19,333 bases of DNA, from NCBI GenBank assembly GCA_040255345.1, contig JBDZUV010000054.1:1-19333 (forward strand). Reading direction: 5' to 3'. This document shows, in pieces, positions 16,000 to 19,333 of this stretch. The stretch is from JAFDWI01 sp040255345. GTDB lineage: Bacteria > Actinomycetota > Acidimicrobiia > Acidimicrobiales > Iamiaceae. The notes under the pieces were generated by a model. It did no database searches. It was not told the origin of the DNA and saw only the letters and a program-made list of their open reading frames with translations. Made by a program: the position numbers and the translations under genes. The stretch's first letter is position 1, and each line of letters begins with the position of its first letter.

Positions 16000-16485
16000 C
16001 TATCCGGCGACGATGCTACCGCCGGGCAACCGGCTTCCACTGGATCCCACGCCACTGCGACAGGCGGCCACCGCGAGCGCGTCGACGATGTCGTTCCATT
16101 CGTCGCCGCTGTGGCCTTTGACCCAGGCGAAGGTCACCTCGTCACCTCTGGCCTGCACCAGCTCGATCAGCGGTTCCCACAGGTCCCGGTTCGCCACCGG
16201 CTTGCCGGCCGAGTTCTTCCAACCCCGGCGCAACCAGCCCTTCCACCAGCGATCGCGGAAGCAGTTGACCACATAGCTCGAATCCGACACGATCCTGACC
16301 GGACCGTCGTTGGCGCGTAGTGCCTCGAGCGTCGCGGTGACCTCCATACGCTGGTTCGTCGACCGCGGTTCGGCGCCGCTCGCCCACCGTCCGCCCGGTA
16401 TCGCCCAGGCCCACCCGCCGGGCCCGGGGTTTCCCGAACAGGCGCCATCGGTGTACACGGTCGTTCGATCGTCGGTTCGGCTCAT
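16000..16485 (-). CDS. rnhA: Ribonuclease HI
   Basis: The 161-residue protein cleaves RNA in RNA-DNA hybrids. The catalytic carboxylates are all present: Asp13 in YTDGACSGNPGPGG, Glu48 in NQRMEVTATLEAL, Asp68 in VSDSSYVV and Asp135 in NDIVDALA, with the flexible-loop histidine in VKGHSGDEWN. The basic handle region WWKGWLRRGWKN (80-91) for hybrid binding is present. The last 20 residues form a Gly/Ser-rich tail beyond the usual end. The start is ATG 16485, which places the first catalytic aspartate normally; ATG 16497 (MLVGMSRTDD) is an alternative. No Shine-Dalgarno is clear. It is divergent from aceE and lies 25 bases before the FtsX-like permease, so all three minus-strand genes may be partly co-transcribed. 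Confidence 0.95.
   Translation of the reverse strand: MSRTDDRTTVYTDGACSGNPGPGGWAWAIPGGRWASGAEPRSTNQRMEVTATLEALRANDGPVRIVSDSSYVVNCFRDRWWKGWLRRGWKNSAGKPVANRDLWEPLIELVQARGDEVTFAWVKGHSGDEWNDIVDALAVAACRSGVGSSGSRLPGGSIVAG
16013..16018 (-). promoter_or_regulatory. Putative -10 box (TAGCAT) for the permease-ATPase pair
   Basis: TAGCAT on the minus strand lies within the last codons of rnhA, 38 bases before GTG 15974. It is the same hexamer as before the J-domain gene and also leaves room for the GGAGG at 15978-15982. Confidence 0.35.
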
Positions 16486-16512
16486 CCCGACCAGCATCAC
16501 ACATCGACGAGG

Positions 16513-16545
16513 CCGGTCCACGCGCACCGGTGCGCGCCCGACCGG
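16513..16545. promoter_or_regulatory. Nested inverted repeat, candidate operator between rnhA and aceE
   Basis: A perfect 16-bp palindrome CGCGCACCGGTGCGCG (16521-16536) is flanked by CCGGTC (16513-16518) and GACCGG (16540-16545), nearly symmetric about the same centre. It lies in the 113-base divergent rnhA/aceE spacer, 54 bases before the aceE start, where a regulator could act on either gene. It may also form a hairpin in an aceE leader. Confidence 0.4.
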
Positions 16546-16598
16546 TCGCGGCAGGCGGCGCCCGTGCAATCCGCGTGTCGGCACGATTGGATGAAGCC

Positions 16599-19322
16599 AT
16601 GTCCATGGGCGCCTTCATCGACCAACTCCCCGACATCGACCCGGGTGAAACCGCCGAATGGCTCGACTCGCTCGATGCCGTCGCGAACACCCACGGGCCG
16701 GTGCGTACCCGGTACTTGTTGGCGAAGCTGCTCGGACGGGCCGGCCAACTCGGCATCGGGTCGCCGGTATCGGTGTCGACGCCGTATGTCAACACGATCC
16801 CCGCAGAGGATCAGGCGTGGTTCCCCGGCGACGAATACCTGGAGCGACGGATCCGCGCCTTCATCCGTTGGAACGCCGCGGTCATGGTCGTGCGGGCCAA
16901 CCACGCCGCGTCCGGCATCGGTGGCCACCTGTCGTCGTACGCGTCATCGGCCGCACTCTACGAGGTCGGTTTCAACTGGTTCTTCCGGGGAGCCGAAGAC
17001 GGTACGCCAGGCGACCACGTGTACTTCCAAGGTCATTCCGCGCCCGGTTTCTACGCCCGGGCCTTCCTCGAAGGGCGCATGAGCGAGCACGATCTCGACC
17101 GGTTCCGTCGTGAGGTCGACGGCGGACTCGCCAGCTACCCCCACCCGCGCACCATGCCCGACTTCTGGGAGTTCCCGACCGTGTCGATGGGGCTGGGGCC
17201 GATCACGTCGATCTACCGGGCCCGGTTCGACCGGTACCTCGCGAACCGCCACATCGAGGACACCTCGGCGTCGCGCACCTGGTGTTTCGTCGGTGACGGC
17301 GAAGCCGACGAGGTCGAGACACTCGGTGCGCTCTCGGTGCCCGTCCGGGAAGGGCTCGACAACCTCACCTGGGTGATCAACTGCAACCTGCAACGGCTCG
17401 ACGGCCCCGTGCGGGGGAACGGCAAGATCATCCAGGAGCTCGAGGGCGTCTTCCGAGGCGCCGGCTGGAACGTCATCAAGGTGATCTGGGGTTCGGGTTG
17501 GGACGAACTCCTCATGCGTGACACCGACGGCGTCCTGCTCGACAAGATGAACGCGACGGTCGACGGCGAGTTCCAACGCATGGCCGTCGAATCGGGCGCA
17601 TACATCCGCGAGCACTTCTTCGGACCCGACCCGCGGCTGCGGGCCATGGTCGCCGACAAGAGTGACGACGAGCTCCAACGACTGCCCCGGGGAGGCCACG
17701 ACTACCGCAAGATCTACGCGGCCTACCAGGCGGCGGTGACCACCTCGGGGGTGCCGACGGTCATCCTCGCCAAGACGATCAAGGGATGGACGCTCGGCCC
17801 CGACATCGAGTCCCGCAACGCCACCCACCAGATCAAGAAGATGACCACCGAGCAACTTCGCACGTTGCGCGAGCGTCTCTACCTGCAAGATCAGATTCCG
17901 GCCGATGCACTTGCCGACGACGTGGACCCGCCCTACTACGTGCCGCCCGAGGGTTCGGCCGAGTACGAGTACCTGCACCGTCGCCGCAAGGCGCTGGGCG
18001 GCTACCTGCCGGCGCGTCGCACCCACGTGAATCGTCCCTTGGAGCTGTGCGGCCCCGAACCCTTCGACGAATTCGCCGCCGGTTCGGGGAGCCAGGAGGT
18101 TTCGACGACGATGGCCATGACCCGGCTGCTCCGCAATCTGTGTCGTGACGACCGCATCGGTGAACGGATCGTGCCGATCATCCCCGACGAGGGTCGGACG
18201 TTCGGCATGGATGCGCTGTTCAGCGAACTGTCGATCTACGCGCCTTTCGGTCAATCCTACGAACCGGTCGACCACGACCTGCTGCTCAGCTATTCCGAGG
18301 CGCGGGACGGGCAGATTCTCGAGGAGGGCATCACCGAGGCGGGTGCGATGTCGTCGTTCATCGCGGCGGGAACGTCCTATTCGGCACTGGGCGTGCCGAT
18401 GGTGCCGTTCTTCTCGTTCTATTCGATGTTCGGGTTCCAACGGGTCGGTGATCTCATGTGGGCGGCCGCCGACCAGCGGACCCGCGGCTTTCTGCTCGCC
18501 TGTACCGCCGGTCGCACGACCCTCACCGGCGAGGGGCTCCAGCACGCCGACGGGCACTCGCACGTGTTGGCCTCGGTGATCCCGAGCGTCGAGGCCTACG
18601 ATCCCGCCTTCGCGTACGAGACCGCCGAGATCGTCCGGCACGGCATCGGCGACATGTTCGGCGACGACGCACGCGACGTCATGTACTACGTGACGCTCAC
18701 CAACGAGAACATCGCCATGCCGGCCAGACCCGAGGGCGTCACCGGCGACGACGTCGTGGGAGGGCTGTACCGGTTCGCCGCGGCGCCCGACGGGGTGCGG
18801 TGGCGCGGCTCGGTGCTGTTCTCGGGCCCGATGAACGTGCCGGCGAGGGCCGCGGCGGACCTGCTGGCCGAACGCTTCGGTGTCGGTGTCGACCTGTGGA
18901 GTGCGACCTCCTACAAGCACCTGCGCGACGACGCGCTCACCGTCGAACGGTGGAATCGGCTGCATCCCGGCGACGCACCCCGCTCGGCGCGGGTGACCGA
19001 TCTGTTGACCGGCTCCTTCGACGGCCTCGACGTGCCCCTCGCCGAAGCGCCCGTGGTCGCGGTGACCGACTACCTCACCCTGGTGCCCGACCAGGTCACC
19101 CGCTGGGTGCCGCGGCCCTACACCGTGCTGGGAACGGACGGCTTCGGCCGCAGCGACACCCGCGAAGCGCTCCGCCGGTTCTTCGAAGTCGACGAGCACC
19201 ACATCGCCATCGCCATGCTCGCCGCACTGGCCCGCAACGGCCACGTCGAAGCCGAAGTCGTCGCCAAGGCGATCAGCGACTTCGGCATCGACCCCGACTC
19301 GGCACCCCCGTTCACCCGCTGA
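16599..19322 (+). CDS. aceE: Pyruvate dehydrogenase E1 component, homodimeric type
   Basis: The 907-residue protein (E. coli AceE is 887) decarboxylates pyruvate with thiamine diphosphate and passes the acetyl group to the lipoyl arm of E2. The N-terminal half has the TPP/Mg motif GDGEADE (232-238) to INCNLQRLDGP (260-270), followed by the family hallmark GAGWNVIKVIWGSGWDELL. Other AceE blocks are YFQGHSAPGFYARAFLEGR, NATHQIKKMT, IPDEGRTFGMDALF, EEGITEAGAMSSFIAAGTSY and GEGLQHADGHSH. The start at ATG 16599 (MSMGAFIDQLPDIDP) fits actinobacterial AceE; ATG 16605 is two codons later and no Shine-Dalgarno is clear. No E2 or E3 gene is adjacent; those at 5066-7974 are the likely partners. Only 11 bases follow the stop. 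Confidence 0.97.
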   Translation: MSMGAFIDQLPDIDPGETAEWLDSLDAVANTHGPVRTRYLLAKLLGRAGQLGIGSPVSVSTPYVNTIPAEDQAWFPGDEYLERRIRAFIRWNAAVMVVRANHAASGIGGHLSSYASSAALYEVGFNWFFRGAEDGTPGDHVYFQGHSAPGFYARAFLEGRMSEHDLDRFRREVDGGLASYPHPRTMPDFWEFPTVSMGLGPITSIYRARFDRYLANRHIEDTSASRTWCFVGDGEADEVETLGALSVPVREGLDNLTWVINCNLQRLDGPVRGNGKIIQELEGVFRGAGWNVIKVIWGSGWDELLMRDTDGVLLDKMNATVDGEFQRMAVESGAYIREHFFGPDPRLRAMVADKSDDELQRLPRGGHDYRKIYAAYQAAVTTSGVPTVILAKTIKGWTLGPDIESRNATHQIKKMTTEQLRTLRERLYLQDQIPADALADDVDPPYYVPPEGSAEYEYLHRRRKALGGYLPARRTHVNRPLELCGPEPFDEFAAGSGSQEVSTTMAMTRLLRNLCRDDRIGERIVPIIPDEGRTFGMDALFSELSIYAPFGQSYEPVDHDLLLSYSEARDGQILEEGITEAGAMSSFIAAGTSYSALGVPMVPFFSFYSMFGFQRVGDLMWAAADQRTRGFLLACTAGRTTLTGEGLQHADGHSHVLASVIPSVEAYDPAFAYETAEIVRHGIGDMFGDDARDVMYYVTLTNENIAMPARPEGVTGDDVVGGLYRFAAAPDGVRWRGSVLFSGPMNVPARAAADLLAERFGVGVDLWSATSYKHLRDDALTVERWNRLHPGDAPRSARVTDLLTGSFDGLDVPLAEAPVVAVTDYLTLVPDQVTRWVPRPYTVLGTDGFGRSDTREALRRFFEVDEHHIAIAMLAALARNGHVEAEVVAKAISDFGIDPDSAPPFTR

Positions 19323-19333
19323 GCCGCCGGTGA

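Noticed and set aside
16944..19244. A 766-codon open frame antisense to aceE
   Set aside because: It mirrors the codon pattern of aceE in high-GC DNA, has no recognisable domain and its composition (His, Arg, Gly, Val rich) is typical of a shadow frame. AceE on the other strand is certain.

Overview
The window looks like the chromosome of a high-GC Actinomycetota, most plausibly of the Acidimicrobiia (for example the Ilumatobacter group). This placement is an inference from base composition, frequent GTG starts, the homodimeric AceE-type pyruvate dehydrogenase and the decaprenylphosphoryl-arabinose (DPA) genes; no marker gene here settles it. A run of exactly 100 N (2652-2751) is a scaffolding gap, so this is a draft or metagenome-derived assembly. 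Coding density is high. Many genes start within about ten bases of a TAGnnT box, as expected for leaderless mRNAs.

Layout, left to right. (1) 1-1808: an operon on the minus strand with a PhoU-like (DUF47) regulator followed by a small PiT-type transporter. (2) 1902-2651: a FabG-like short-chain dehydrogenase (SDR), then the gap, then a truncated membrane protein on the minus strand (2752-3185). (3) 3277-7974: a minus-strand operon lpd > E2 acyltransferase > a natural LipB-LipA fusion. It supplies the E3 and E2 subunits of a 2-oxo acid dehydrogenase complex together with octanoyl transfer and sulfur insertion, the two steps that lipoylate E2. (4) 7975-8350: a non-coding-looking stretch that hides a probable 30-residue leaderless membrane peptide whose 3' end is tandemly duplicated. 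(5) 8351-11494: dprE2 > ubiA-like phosphoribosyltransferase > dprE1, a compact DPA operon. (6) 11601-12685: divergent mscL and a HAD-IB phosphatase that could supply the missing dephosphorylation step of DPA synthesis. (7) 12750-14134: an HSD10-like SDR and a small J-domain protein, divergent. (8) 14180-16485: rnhA followed by an FtsX-like permease and its ABC ATPase on the minus strand. (9) 16599-19322: aceE, the E1 subunit of pyruvate dehydrogenase, on the plus strand.

How the genes fit together: AceE (E1), the acyltransferase (E2), Lpd (E3) and the LipB-LipA fusion together would make and lipoylate a complete pyruvate dehydrogenase, although aceE lies about 9 kb away from the others. DprE1, DprE2 and the UbiA homologue would make a polyprenyl-phosphoryl arabinose donor, which implies an arabinofuranose-containing surface glycan. 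No arabinosyltransferase lies in the window. The most interesting points are the LipB-LipA fusion, the DPA operon with a serine at the benzothiazinone-target cysteine of DprE1, the candidate HAD phosphatase, the small leaderless membrane peptide, and the PiT protein that lacks both signature aspartates.
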